Of a stretch of DNA of 64,000 nt, positions 37,440 through 49,515 are shown in pieces; the stretch's first letter is position 1, and the number at the start of each line of letters is the position of its first letter. The translations under genes and the position numbers were made by a program. Under the pieces are notes generated by a model. The model was not told where the DNA came from. It made no database searches and saw only the letters and a list, made by a program, of their open reading frames with translations. Location: NCBI GenBank assembly GCA_036785705.1, contig JAWUZG010000962.1, forward strand, positions 62,001-126,000, given 5' to 3'. The DNA is from Acanthornis magna. Taxonomy: Eukaryota; Chordata; Aves; Passeriformes; Acanthizidae.

Positions 37440-38115
37440 ATAAGGAATTGCGAGTCAATTAGCTCTTATCACGAGCTCACAGTCTGCGGCAATGGGATGA
37501 CACGCGGCTCTGCATAACAATTGGAAACAAGGCTTTTCCAGCCAGGTAAATGTCCTCAAAGGCAAGACGTGTCCCCTTTCACAAAAAGAGATGCAGTCAG
37601 CAACATGATTAAAGCCTCTGCACATGATACAGGACTGATTTTAACATTTGTCAGCAATTTCACATGGTATGAGCCCTCCCTTCCCACTTATCCTGTACAT
37701 GAGATACCAGTGTAATCACAGTTTCAGTCTGCACACAGAAGGAAAGCTTTTCTTTCCCTCCTTATTACTCTTCAATTCCATCACTGCCAGCTAACTGTAA
37801 TGAAACTATTTGGAGCTTCTTTAAAATGCCTATCATTTACCATATGTTCATTTAATTTTTAAGAGACGGCTATATCGTGCAAGTTGCAATTTTTCGCCTA
37901 CCAATATATGCCATTAAAATGAATATTCATGTGGCATCACCTACCAGAGTCATTAAAAGGCTTGTAAACATAGCCCAGCAGTGCCTCTGGCACTCTTAAA
38001 TGATGAACTTTAACTCTCTGTCTGCAAGTGCTAATCTCAGTATAAAACAGAAAAATAAATTATTGGCATCAATTATCATAGTTTATCAGTTTCATCAGCA
38101 AACTGGGATTTTTAT
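37440..38115. promoter_or_regulatory. Possible conserved non-coding element (enhancer-like)
   Basis: This block has little open frame and no repeat family. It is dense in short motifs typical of deeply conserved vertebrate enhancers: GAGTCAATTAGCTC, AACAATTGGAAACA, CCATTAAAATGAATATTCAT, GGCATCAATTATCATAG and several ATTA homeodomain cores. It also has several CpGs (for example GAGACGGC and ATATCGTGC near 37865-37880) in otherwise CpG-poor DNA. The call is inference from texture alone, and no conservation data were available. Confidence 0.3.
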
Positions 38116-38300
38116 AGTACCTCCAGCATGCACTTACCTTTATTAAAACTCATTCAGCTGTTACCCTTGACTCGTCCACACAAACACAAAACCACTTTAA
38201 ATACATTGTAATTTCTGTTTATAGATTTCAGGTAATTGTCATTATCAGAAAGGAAACCTTTTTTTTTTAATTACAGAAATTTTACCATTTATTATCTTAA

Positions 38301-38962
38301 ATCACAGAATCATAGAATGGTTTGGTTGGAAGAGACCTTAAAGATCATTTAATTCCAACCACCTTGACATGAGCAGGGACACTTTCCACTAGACCAGGTT
38401 GTTCAAACCCTCACTTAACCTGGGCTTTTACACTTTCAGGGATGGGACATACACACCTTTTCTGGGAAAACTGTTCCAGTGCCTCACCATCCTCCCAATA
38501 GAGAATTTCTTCCTCATATCTAATCGAAATCTACTCTCTTTCAGTTTAAAGACATTTCCCCTTGGAAAAAGCCCTTCTTTGTATTTCTTAGGCTCCCTTT
38601 AGGTCTTGGAAGGCTGCAACAAGATCTCCCCAAGGCCACCTCTTCCCCAGGCTGAACAATCCCAATTCTCTTTGTCTTTCTTCACAGAAGTGCTCCATCC
38701 CTCTGATCATCTCTGTGATGCTCTTTGGACTCACTCCAACAGGTCCAAGTCCTTGCTGTGCTCAGAACCCCAGAGCTGGATGCAGCACCCCAGCTGGGGT
38801 CTCACCAAAGGAGAGGGGCAGAATCCCCTCCCTCACCCCACTGGCCACTCTCTCTTTGATGCAGCTCAGGGCATTTTGGATTTTCTTGGCTGGCTCATGT
38901 CCAGCCTCACATCTACCAGCACCCCTAAGTCCTTCTCCCCAGGGCTGCTCTCAGGCTGTTCA
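38301..38962 (-). mobile_element. CR1 LINE, 5'-truncated copy
   Basis: Read on the + strand it starts with the reversed CR1 tail (CACAGAATCATAGAATGG) and runs through TTGGAAGAGACCTTAAAGAT, GACACTTTCCACTAGACCAG, CTGTTCCAGTGCCTCACCAT, AATTTCTTCCTCATATCTAA, CCAGGCTGAACAATCCCAAT, CTCTGATCATCTCTGTGATG, GGGTCTCACCAAAGGAGAGG and GTCCTTCTCCCCAGGGCTGC, in consensus order. It spans the 3' UTR and the last part of ORF2 (reverse transcriptase), about 660 bp of a roughly 4.5-kb element. Its + strand frames of 129 and 89 codons are not host genes. Divergence is moderate, and it is the best-preserved CR1 in the window. Confidence 0.95.
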
Positions 38963-39213
38963 CATGAGGTACTGCAGAACTTGAGTCTGAAATAAAGGTT
39001 CTATTGCCTTCCCTTTTGTGGAAATTTCTCAGTGTAAAGGCCAATCAAACAGTCTGTGTGTAGGAAAAGTGAGAACTGATAGCTGATTAAGAGTTGTGTT
39101 GTTCAGAGCGTTCTACCCCGGCTTGTCCTTATACAATCAGTGTACAGGGGAACACACCCGAAGATCATATGGAATGAAAAGGTGCTGCCATTCCACACCC
39201 ACAACATTTGGGG

Positions 39214-39282
39214 TGAGCCTCGTCCAACCTGACCTTGAACGTGTCCAGGGCATCCACCAGCTCTCTGGACAACAATCTCTGT
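39214..39282 (-). mobile_element. Second, short CR1 fragment
   Basis: GAGCCTCGTCCAACCTGACC, TTGAACGTGTCCAGGGCATC and CACCAGCTCTCTGGACAACA parallel the reverse CR1 3' region (consensus CATCCAACCTGGCCTTGAAC, TCCAGGGATGGGGCATCC). It overlaps in consensus position with the CR1 copy 250 bp away, so it is a separate insertion. A 184-codon + frame covering 39096-39650 runs through it and is therefore not credible as a gene. Confidence 0.75.
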
Positions 39283-39732
39283 ATTTGGTTAAACAATACA
39301 AAGAATACGTATTATTTTCCACAGCCTTAAAAGTGTGGGGTTTGCCTTCTTTTTTCCATATATGCCAGATTTCCTCCAGTCTAGGTGTAAGAGCTCACTT
39401 TGGGAGGACATCGCTCCTGAAAAGAGTTAGGCTTTCTCAGAGTGCTCACACTTCAAAGGAGCAACCAAGAGCAACAGTTATCTGTTACTACTCTCCCTGG
39501 CCAGAATTTTCCCATCCTCTGCAGACACTGCCAGGAAGCAAACTCTTGCTTCATTTTATTTTAGGCAACAAAACAATTCTTTCTATGCTGTCAGGCTTTT
39601 CAAAATATGAGTTCTTGTTGATATTCAGTTTTTTGGGAATGCAGCCTTAGTGCAAAACCTGTGTGAAATCCAAGGACCTTTGAAAATCTAGTCCTTGTGT
39701 GTGCCAGTTTCAACTATATAACATGCTGTATA
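39283..39732. other. Non-coding spacer
   Basis: Open in one + frame but with no splice signals or recognisable product. Nothing else is seen. Confidence 0.4.
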
Positions 39733-39756
39733 TACATGCTGAACATTCAGCATGTA
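39733..39756. repeat. Perfect inverted repeat, 11-bp arms, 2-nt spacer
   Basis: Left arm TACATGCTGAA (39733-39743), spacer CA, right arm TTCAGCATGTA (39746-39756). Further CATGCTG/ATGCTGGG copies at 39722-39728 and near 39760 make this a local cluster of the same heptamer. Confidence 0.9.
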
Positions 39757-42700
39757 AAAATGCTGGGCATGCAATCTTCCAAAATGCTAGCAGTAACTGC
39801 CCAGGTGAGTCATTTACCGGAATAAACAAGGGATCTTACTCAAAGTAGGCAAGGAACTGCTCTGAATTTCCAGCAGTCTATTTTATACAATGCCAGTGCA
39901 AATGTCTTTGCTTTTCATTTTGGTCATTATATCACTGAACAACTAAACAGATGGTATATGAACAGGATGCAAAACATTTAATAATGCCAGGAAAGGTACA
40001 GTAATACCAACTGTTCTGGCCTGCTGACCTTGGTATAGTTTAGAAAACATTGAAAGAAAGATGCATGCCATTTTATTCTCTTTTTTTCCCTCCTGCTTCC
40101 TGTTTTGGTCTAACCTCTACAAAAGAGGAGCTAAAACCTGGAAATTAGACTTAGCTGTTTACATGCAAGGAGAATTCAACACATTTTACCTTGCCCATTT
40201 AGTACTAAAGATAGAAAAATAATGCAACCTGTAAAAGTGCTGCCTCTACAGCCTTATTATCCTTCCCAGGTCTATGGCCAAATATCTCTATAGTACATTA
40301 ATTATGACCAGAATTTGGCTACAGGTAATTATATAAGCTGAAGCTACCAAAAATTTAGCAAACTGCTCCTCCTCGGATGAACTATGGTGCTGGAATGGTA
40401 GGACAAGAGGGACACCTACCTCACCTTCCTTTAAAGCCCAAGAAGTGCAGCCTCTGAATAAGGATTGGTAAGATATCTGCTTTGTCGCCTTTCTTTCTGG
40501 ACAAAGAGGAGAGGCCAGGAGCAGACAGTGTCCTTGAGTCAGGTTTTCAAGCCAAACACACATTGCAGATGGTGATATACAAAAATAGGGACATTAGAAA
40601 TACTCCTACAATGATATTAGGCTCTTGATTTTGTCTTTGTCCCAAAGACATGCATTTTTTTCTAACATCTTAACTTCTAGAAAGTAAAACAAAGTAAAAG
40701 TCAGAAACATCAAAGAGTTCATCAGCATTAACAGATCAAAAACCACTACAAAATTACAAAATAAGCCCCAACTAAAAACTAAATTAACCCAAGATTTGGG
40801 GGAAGTTATTTCAGTCTACATTTCTTATGCACATCTCATGACATTTTCATACTTTGGGTTAACTTTAGCATACACCGCTCACTCCTGCTTCCCTGCAAGG
40901 GTTGAACTACTTCCATTTTATATTGTCAGCTAGCTGCACAGACCCTAGCTTTGAAAACATAAAACCATAAATGTCTCATAAAAACAATGATCTTAAAAAT
41001 ATTTGAGCATTTCAACTTTGGGGGATCTTTGCATGAGAGCACACCACACCACAAAGGTGGATTTAGCAAAGTGGACTCAGTAAACATAGGAAAAAACCTT
41101 GTAAGGCCACCTGGCCGTTACAAGACAATTTTTCCCCCATATTTGAGCTTTTTTAATAAGAATGAAAAAAGGTGCTTCTAACATCCCTCTTAGCTAAGGT
41201 TCTCCCTCACTGAGCCAATAAACCTTCTTAAGCTATCTGAATTACTTTTTAAATTAAGAGAGCAGCACACATTCCTGCAAATGAGAACAATAAGAGGTTT
41301 TTGGCAATGATCCTGCTCACTAATTATAATATTTCACATTTATGCACTGCCTTTCATCTCTCAGGGTTATAGAGTGCTTCACTAAACAGTGGACTCTGTC
41401 CACAACTGTTGCCTCCCAGTTATGTCACACTTGCTCACAGGACATGCGAAGTCTGACCGACTTCACAGCTGTTTGCCTCACACACAGAGACAAAAATGCC
41501 ACTGTTGACACTACATTCAATTAATTTCATTAATATAGAAAGCATAGGAATAATACATTCAGGTCAAGGAAACTGGCCCGATCCAATTGAATCTGGTTGA
41601 AAAAGGAAGATGCTACAACCAGGCAAACCTACAGTACCTTAAAAGCAATGGCAGCAGCGGAGGTACATCTCCTAAATTCCTCCTGAGAGCAGGGATGTTC
41701 CCAGTGTTTACAGTTACACATTAGAACCCCTGCCATGGGTGAAGACACTCACACTGGATTGTTTATTATGGCTGCATTTGACCATGAGGATGTTACTCAA
41801 AACCAAAGGCCACATGCCAGCATTCCTCATGGTTGTGGGTCCTCCCTCCAGAAGCTGATCACACAAAGTGAACCACTATGGCCACACTGTCACTGAAGCA
41901 TAAAAAACCAGCTCTCCCAACCAAGAAAACCGTGTACAGACTATGTCTGGGTGCCACCTGTTGACAAAACAGCACTAACAAGTCTGCTCAAATACATTAA
42001 CTGAAGTAAAACCACTCCCAACAAAAACATCTCTAGCTGAGAAAGCCCCCACAGCATGGCCCTGTAGGCTTCACACAATCCCCTGCTGGTCTTCATTTCT
42101 GACCAACAAAAGCTGGGAAGATGGAGCAACTCCCACAGTCAAGGTCTTGGCAGAAAAACAGTGCCTGCCCTCCTGCACTCCCCCACCACCAAAATCACAG
42201 CTGGGCTCAGCATGGGGCCATTTTCTCCCAGGCTTTTTTCTATTAAATAGAAGGGATTGTTATTTTGTTTTGTGCTAACAACTGAAAAGTGATTTTTTTA
42301 CCCCTGCAAAGCACTGCCATCCCTTAGATCCGCAGACTTTGTGTGAGTGCAGAGCTGTGCAATCCATCAGGGAAATCTGTGATTTTGCCCATTGTGCTGG
42401 TTGAGTTGTGAGAATGGCTGTAATGGGAGCTTTCATGGCCCCAGTAATTCATAGCAAGACACTGCACTAAAGTCACTGTTTGTCCATTTAGAATAGAAGG
42501 AAAGGAAAACGTCAGCAGTGCTTCAGCAGCTGTTTCAGCTCCTTTTAGGCATTTGGTAAGTGGATGTGCACATAATCACATGCTGAAGAAGAAAAGGCAT
42601 TTTGGCAGCAAGGGAGGTGCAGGGATCTGCAGGAGGTGGCTCTGGCTCCAGCCACGGCTGCTCAGGTCACAGGTCCAGCAGCACAAGCATAAGCTCCCCA

Positions 42701-43142
42701 CACATCTCTTACAGAAACAACAGCAGTCTGAATCTCATCAGAGTCGCACTGGTTTTAACCCCACACAAACTTCAAAGTTTTCCTGATTTACACACATAAA
42801 AGATCAAAATAAGTCCCCCCACCATCTTCAGCTCATTGTAAACAAAAAAAATTCTTGCAAGTCTGACTGGCCCAAAAATCAAAGTCCCTGAGCCTTTGCG
42901 GGGAGGCAATAAATCTGAACCTTTCACAAAATATTTTTTTCAAATAATTGCCAGTTGGGGTTGTGTTTCTCATTTAGAAACTTCCATATAATTACAATAT
43001 TAAAAGAAACATGGTAAAAAGTGTGACAAGACAGAGCAATTTTAATTTCTGCAAGTATGAAACAATTACAGAAGAAGGACTCACACTCTGCTGAGAGAAA
43101 CCCCATATCCAGGGCTCAGTGAGCTAACCAGGAGAGAATACA
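39757..43142. other. Non-coding stretch with one possible SINE relic
   Basis: No gene. A segment at about 41332-41385 resembles an old amniote SINE head and is listed separately. GC content rises around 41650-42200 and 42560-42790, with only chance frames. Confidence 0.45.
41332..41385 (+). mobile_element. Possible ancient amniote SINE relic
   Basis: TATGCACTGCCTTTCATCTC followed by GTTATAGAGTGCTTCACTAA parallels the GCACTTTACATC...AAAGCGCTTTACAAA head found upstream of MIR-type cores. The core itself is not preserved here. Confidence 0.35.
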
Positions 43143-43183
43143 ATTTGCATAATGTTCAATTAGCAGCATAAATATATGCTAAT
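43143..43183. promoter_or_regulatory. Octamer/POU-like motif pair
   Basis: ATTTGCAT at 43143-43150 is an exact reverse octamer (ATGCAAAT), and ATGCTAAT at 43176-43183 is a POU-type variant. CAATTAGCAGC lies between them. Motif clustering alone is weak evidence of function. Confidence 0.25.
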
Positions 43184-46100
43184 CATATCCAGCTGCAAGC
43201 ATCTCACTTTAGCTCATGTGCTTAGTACAACAAAGTAGTATAAAAAATTAAAGAAAAGCTTGTGTTGCAAAACTTAAAGGCAAATCCAAACTTCCTCCAA
43301 GTTGAAGCTTGTTCTATAGTTTGGGATCTTTAGAAGATTTCAGGCAGAGCAGTCCCTGGAGTCTCTTTAACTTGCCCCACACTGACCCACTACCAGCCTA
43401 TCTCTGCAAAGACCTGCTGACTTACTGTTCTCAATACACCATTTTCATCTTGCAGACTTTCCATCTGCTTCACTAAGTTCCAGATCAAGCACAAGTGGTT
43501 TCAAAGTTGTTTAAAGCCTAAGTTGCCACCATCAGCAGTTAAGCACAACAAAGCATCTAACCTGACAGGTCCCACTGTAATAAAAAAATCAAAATAAGGG
43601 GGTTCTAAATTAATTTCTCCAAAAGGCAGGGTTACTCATGACTACAACTTGGGTTATAGCAAGTCTGTGGGAACATAGAAATGCATTAACTGGTGACCAG
43701 AACACATACATTCTGGTTAGTTTCTTCACAGGTGTTTATAAAATACTTCTAAGTGCAGTTAAACAAGTATTTTACATTAATTTCTGGTATTTTGTTGAGG
43801 GGGAAAAAAGACACCTATAAATCTCCGCATTAGCAAACTCAGATCATTTGCAGATGCATATACCACTCCAGACACAGCAGGAAGAAAGCCAATCAAACAT
43901 AAATAAAAGCAGAAGTTGAGATTCAGGCTTTAAACCAATAAAATATTACTTAAGTAAGGGACTTAGCAAAATCTAAGACACAATTTTAAAGCCTGGTGAT
44001 GATAGCAAGAGTGGTAGTGACTTTAAGGGAATGCTTTAGGGTTTTCTATGTCAAAATAAATGTAGACTCAATGCAAAATATTTGCAAATGAGAGAAGTGA
44101 GATCTTTGTATATTTTGTGCAGATATATATAAGCATGTAAGAAAGTTCAGACCTAAAAAGAAGCTTTTTTGGTTTGGGCACTGCATGTGTATGCATTGTC
44201 GATTCAAAATCGAAACAGATTAGGAAAATCAATACTCAATTCCTTTTCTAGATTTTTATCCACTGTAATACACAAAAGCAATTTAGGTGCTGGCTGCACT
44301 GGATCCTTACTTCAGGATTTATTAGATGAGTATATTTGTCATTCCTTCTGACAAATAATAGATAACAGGTGACAAATCAAGATTGTTTTATTTTTGGAAT
44401 ATTTTTTTAAATGTAAGCAGAAAACTTTTTAAAAAAAATATATATTTAGTTTCTGATGCTAGGAGAGGCAAGAGTCAGAAAAAGCATCAGCCATTATTAA
44501 CCATGACCAAAACCACTCATATTACAGGAGTCCACGGGCTTTCTAAAATGTTGCCACTAGAAAATGAGGAAGAAAGGCTGGTGTCATGATTAGCTGACTG
44601 TTCTACAACTTTGAATAATCACTGTGTGTTCAAGACCACCCTGTATGGAGACCATCATTCTCTCACAGTGATGTTGACTGGTTTGCAGACTAAAGCTATA
44701 GAAACAAGAAAGAAACAGATTTATGCTGGTCTACAGAAGAGACATGAAAATTTTAACCACAAATTACATCAAAATACTCTGGTCCCCTCACAGGATGAGA
44801 CAGTTTGGGTGCTGAATTTTGGCTGCAGTCAAGTGTACCATCTAATTTTAAAATTATAAAATTATATTCTAATTATCTGACCACACTTTAAGTCAACTAA
44901 GAGTACTTTTTTCCTAACAAAGATTTTTAACATTCTGTTCACCTTAATCTGTGTTACCCTTCTATCTTTTGAACAGTGTCGACTACACTAATTGTCCACG
45001 TTATATCCAAAAAACCAAGCTTTTGCCTTTATCAAGGACTCTAATTTTTCATCCATGTCCTTCATGTTCCTGTCCTCCTCCATTTTCAGTATGCAGTAGG
45101 ATGTCTATGAAATTCATGTGTTACTATTTGTTTTTCAGAATCTCTTCAAATTGCAGCACAGTGAAAACAAAATTAGTCCCAGCTCCAGGAGAAGGAATCC
45201 CATTAAACAGTAAGGGCAAACACACAAATTGCCTGGTACTGAAAATAAATAGCAAGCTGAAACACATGACTAGATGGACTGTAGCATCTGCCTAGTGTGT
45301 TTTCATACTCTGATTCAGATGAAAATAATCAATAAAAAGGAGGACTGTCCATCAAAATCAGTGAAAAGTTTAAACCAGAGGAAGTTATACAGGAGATGCT
45401 CTACAGTCACAAATTCAGGAGACAGGAAAACAAAAATAACAAGCAGAACTTTAAACAAAGCACATGAAAATTACAGCCACTGGTGAAAAAACAGGATGTT
45501 ACAAAAAAGCTTAATGGATGGGGAACTGAATAAAAGCAATCTGAAAATAACTACAGATCTTTTAAACATAAACTATCATAGACTGAGGAGATTTTGCATT
45601 ATGAATAAGGCTAATGAAAGTAAGCTGACAGAGACAAAAGTTATGATTTCAACAACTTTCATTCAGTGAAGCAAAAAATGAACAATTTCAGGGACAGAAA
45701 TCTATGGACCCATTCCTGTCACACAAAATAGTACATTAGCAGAGAGGCTAATGTCCAAAACTTACTTATCACGTTCTTTTATTCCTAAATCACAGTCACA
45801 CTCCCTCTGCTCTGTGTTAAACTGGATGACTGCAATTGCTGCCTCAGCACTTCTTCACTTCTCACTCGAATCCCAGAATATAAGGTATTGGACAAAAGAC
45901 ATGCCTGGTTTGGCAAAATTAGTCAGCTTCCCTCTCCACATCCATAACACGTAGATCATCTGCTCAAAACACAAGGGCTAAAATACCATAATTTCTAGGA
46001 TATTTGTGGTACTTTAAAGACATCTGCGCTCTAGAAACTGAATTGAGACCTCTAAAGTACTTCATACAAGTCCTCCAGCAGTTGTTAAATGGTAATGACT

Positions 46101-49100
46101 TTTACAGAGGGGGAAAGATTAGCTTTTGTCTTTTTAATACATTATGTAATTCTCAGCTGGAATAAAGCACTGAAAACAGCTAATTTCTGCAGAATTCCTT
46201 TCCTTTTCTCATGGTCAAAATCATCTGTACCTTTCAACACACTTCAAACACTAAATAAGAATTCATCTAAGAAATTACTGAAAGTTTTTTCAAAATAGCC
46301 TAATGATAATCCAAATGTGTAATACTCATTATTATTAATGTAAAGTACATGTGTAAAGGAAGGGAGACTATACACCTTGAGACTAAGTATTGCACTGCTC
46401 CATGAAACTGAAAAGTTACTGCCATTCATACCAAGCAACTGAAGTACAAACATTTCTTTTACACTGTACCAAAACTATATCAAAGTGTGCTCCAGAGATG
46501 AGGGTTTTCTTGGTGGCACTACACCTGTTCATTTCATGAGGTTTTAATAGTTGGGATGATAGAAACTGAGCTCTAAAAGGACCTCTTAGACATAACGGAG
46601 TTATTCCCTTAAGCTTCATGACCGAAATATATTCACAGACAATTTAAAGAAAAGATTACTCAAAAATATAAATGTGTATTTCTAATAATTTTTTTAAAAT
46701 ACACTTTCATTTCTCATACCTCAGAGGCTCCTTCTTACCTGTCTTCTGGGGAGGAAAAAGAAAGAATTTACAACATGCAAAAGGACTGTAAGCCATCTTC
46801 ATTAACATTGTTTGTGATTAGTACAACACTTAAACCCCACCTGATTAACTGATTAACTGGAGAAAAACAAACAGATACTATGCTATGCAAGAGAAACTAG
46901 AAGAACTCTGGTAAGGGTTGAACAGTGAGGTCAAGATTGTTATGAACAGAAATACATTGCAAGTCCTGTTTCATAAATATTTGTGTATTTATGTTTATAA
47001 AACATCTTCACTGTTAGTTCTGATGAAAGCACTACAATGACTCGATGGGCAGGTTAATAATCAGTGTTCTTTCACCCTTATGTGGGCCTTTATAAAACTA
47101 CATTTTCTTTTGTCAAAGCTGCAGCTGTACTGAAAGCTCGTTCCTTCTTGAACATTCATTTAATTTCTGAACATATAGATGGTATTATTGCGTAAACTTA
47201 TTTAAGAGGTCAAATCCATTCCTCTGGAGCTGTATAAGCTTTAAAAATACCTATCACAACACAAAATTTCCACTTCAAAACATCTGAATTCCCAGGCAAA
47301 GCCATTTTTTAAAGCATTTACCTTTTCAAAAAATAAGAAAATAAACAAACAAACAAAACTGCTAGCATTATAATAAATATAACCAAGCTCAAATTATAAT
47401 TCTGGGCATGTGTTTTCTCTGCCTACTGGATTTCAGTCCTGAGAAGTCCCATTTCTCCCTGAGAAGTTCTTTCACCATGCAGCAGCTCAGACCTGTTTGT
47501 GGGGCTGTCCCCAGCCCCAGAGCTCTCACCTTATAGCTTGTCTGCATGGTACTGAAAACACCGATCACCTCGGGAACCCTCAGCTATATTAGATATAATT
47601 ACTCAAATGATGACAAATTGGGAAGGAAGTTTACCATGCACTGATTAATTAAAGAAACAAAACCAGAATACCTGTGGCTAAAACTCTTTGGGGACTTCTG
47701 CCTCCAGCTCTCCCCCAGCACTCAGTCCTCCCCTTACCCTCCCAGGCTGTGGAAATAGGCACTTTTCAGAATAACTAAGGATGCCCTGCCTATGTCACTC
47801 CTGGGACACCCCAGCTTTCCTACAAGCAGCCACAGCTGCACACATGAAAGGGTACAGACCATAAACCCAAATCATCAAACCCAGATTAGTTTCTTCTGAA
47901 GAGATCATTATTTCTTTTAAGCTGAGGAAAACGTCCCGTCTCCAAATTCTCTTTCCCCTGCCAAAAAGAAGGCAGATCCCCCCTCCTATATCCAGGGGTT
48001 AAAAACAAAAAGCCTGCTCACAACCTGTGAAACTAACAAAAGACAAACTGAACACTATCACAGATATCACCTTGTACTCAGTACCGACGGCAGTAATTGA
48101 ACCTCATATTCTCTAAATTACGGTTTAATTTTTTGTAGTATAAAAACTGGATGGGATGATGAACCCTTTTCCTCTTTTACATCTTTGCCTCATTCACTTC
48201 TTCTTTTATATCTTTGCCTCATTCACATGCCCATGCCAAAAGCCATCACAACATATGGTACACAACAGAGCAGCAAAAGAGTGTTATTTTCACCACTCCC
48301 AATGGCAAAGATCCTCTGGAGCAAGTGTTCTTTGCATACATTTGGCCTTCTGAGTCTGAGGTCTTCTGGAAGGAAATCACTACACTTTAACACCCTGAAC
48401 ATGAATTTTCAATAGACATTCAAACAGACTGCTCTCTCACTCTTTGTCTGGAATAAAATATACTTAATTTTGGATTGTAAAAGTAAATAACATAAGTAAG
48501 TACATTCTGGGAGTTAAGTATAAATGACAAAAACATATGTTACACCAGTGTTTATACAGAAGCATAGATCACATTTCTTTATACACTCTGGTTATTGTCT
48601 TTCGAAGCACTGATACAATCCCTTGAATATGAATGATGTTTCCTGTAAAATAAATACCACAAAATCATCCTACATAGCTGGCTGGAGTGTATTACTCTGA
48701 GGACAAATATATCTTTTGAACTCTACACAGACCACTGAGTATGGGGCTGAGAAGACCAGGGGTCTGCTTTCAGCCCTGATGCTGCCTAATGAGCAGCTAC
48801 AGCAGCTTTTCATAGGGAAGTCTAACATTTCTGTGTCCCATTTCCACACATGCAGAATGGGAATAATGACTTTTTTTTTTTAACAAATAATCTTGTGAGC
48901 AACAGGTGAAAACACGGTAATACAAGCTTATTTTATCCAATGTGTCAAGCTTTCTCCGTGCAATCTCATTTGTATTATTCATGCATGAAGGATGCAAGAG
49001 AAAGATCCTTCAGCATCACAATGCTAAAATTGTTCTCCTTCGCTATTCCCTGCTGCTGCTGTAACATATTTTGCGGCCAGACTCCAGTACGGCTGGTGTT

Positions 49101-49139
49101 AAACAAACAGGAATGGTACCTACATCTGCTCAGAAAAGG
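43184..49139. other. Long non-coding stretch
   Basis: AT-rich with frequent stops. Open frames of up to 114 codons (44951-45295, +) are unrecognised. A minus-strand TTTCTTTTTCCTCCCCAG / AAGACAG|GTAAGA arrangement at about 46736-46760 was seen and not called. A short tandem duplication at 48173-48226 is listed separately. Confidence 0.45.
48173..48226 (+). repeat. 29-bp-period tandem duplication
   Basis: TCTTTTACATCTTTGCCTCA (from 48173) recurs as TCTTTTATATCTTTGCCTCA (from 48202). The 25-bp copies differ at one position and are separated by 4 bp. Confidence 0.9.
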
Positions 49140-49152
49140 GTTGCTTAGCAAC
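49140..49152. promoter_or_regulatory. RFX-type X-box palindrome
   Basis: GTTGCTTAGCAAC is a perfect inverted repeat (GTTGCT / AGCAAC) with a 1-nt spacer and fits the X-box pattern bound by RFX factors, which often control ciliary genes. No promoter or first exon is seen nearby, so any role would be as a distal element. Confidence 0.35.
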
Positions 49153-49227
49153 TGCAATCAAAGGGTGTTTTATCCTCACCAATCTACTGTAAATTAATAG
49201 AATTCTCTCTACCATATTCTAACACTT

Positions 49228-49275
49228 TTAGTGGCTATATAAATGGTTGTTTATTATTATTATTATTTTTATTTT
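49228..49275 (+). repeat. (TTA)n run, probable old retroposon tail
   Basis: TTATTATTATTATTATT at 49251-49267 follows GTGGCTATATAAATGG, the kind of GCGCTATATAAAT...(ATT)n end seen in old amniote SINE/LINE tails. The microsatellite itself is certain; the retroposon origin is inferred. Confidence 0.6.
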
Positions 49276-49441
49276 GTAGCTAATGTGTTTCATTTCATGA
49301 TCTGATTCAGGCAAAAAACAGAGCAGCTAGAAAAGGTCATATTATGAAGCACAAAAAGGTTCAGAGACTTGTTTGCTGTAGAAATATTCTTTGACAGCTC
49401 ATTGCGTTTATTTACTATACCCTTTTCTTATGCCATTTCAG

Positions 49442-49515
49442 AATCTATTTCAGCTGCCCCACGGGAGCATGAAGCCATTAGCCTGAATTATCATTCTGAA
49501 TGCAGATTTCACAAG
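49442..49515 (+). CDS. Weak candidate internal exon (74 bp)
   Basis: CCCTTTTCTTATGCCATTTCAG precedes the segment in pieces typical of an acceptor (pyrimidine run then TTTCAG), and TTCACAAG|GTAACA follows. The frame is open across it and would read ESISAAPREHEAISLNYHSE and a few more residues. No product is recognised. The segment could also be part of a conserved non-coding block. Confidence 0.18.

Noticed and set aside
38606..38995. 129- and 89-codon + frames
   Set aside because: They are antisense translation of a CR1 copy.
39096..39650. 184-codon + strand open frame
   Set aside because: It runs through a CR1 fragment (39214-39282), has no splice or promoter context and no recognisable domain.
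46736..46762. Possible 7-nt microexon or recursive splice site on the minus strand
   Set aside because: The pyrimidine tract, CAG and GTAAGA are strong, but at least four similar acceptor-donor pairs a few bases apart (near 9880, 12060, 34036, 42550) occur in the window, so chance explains them.
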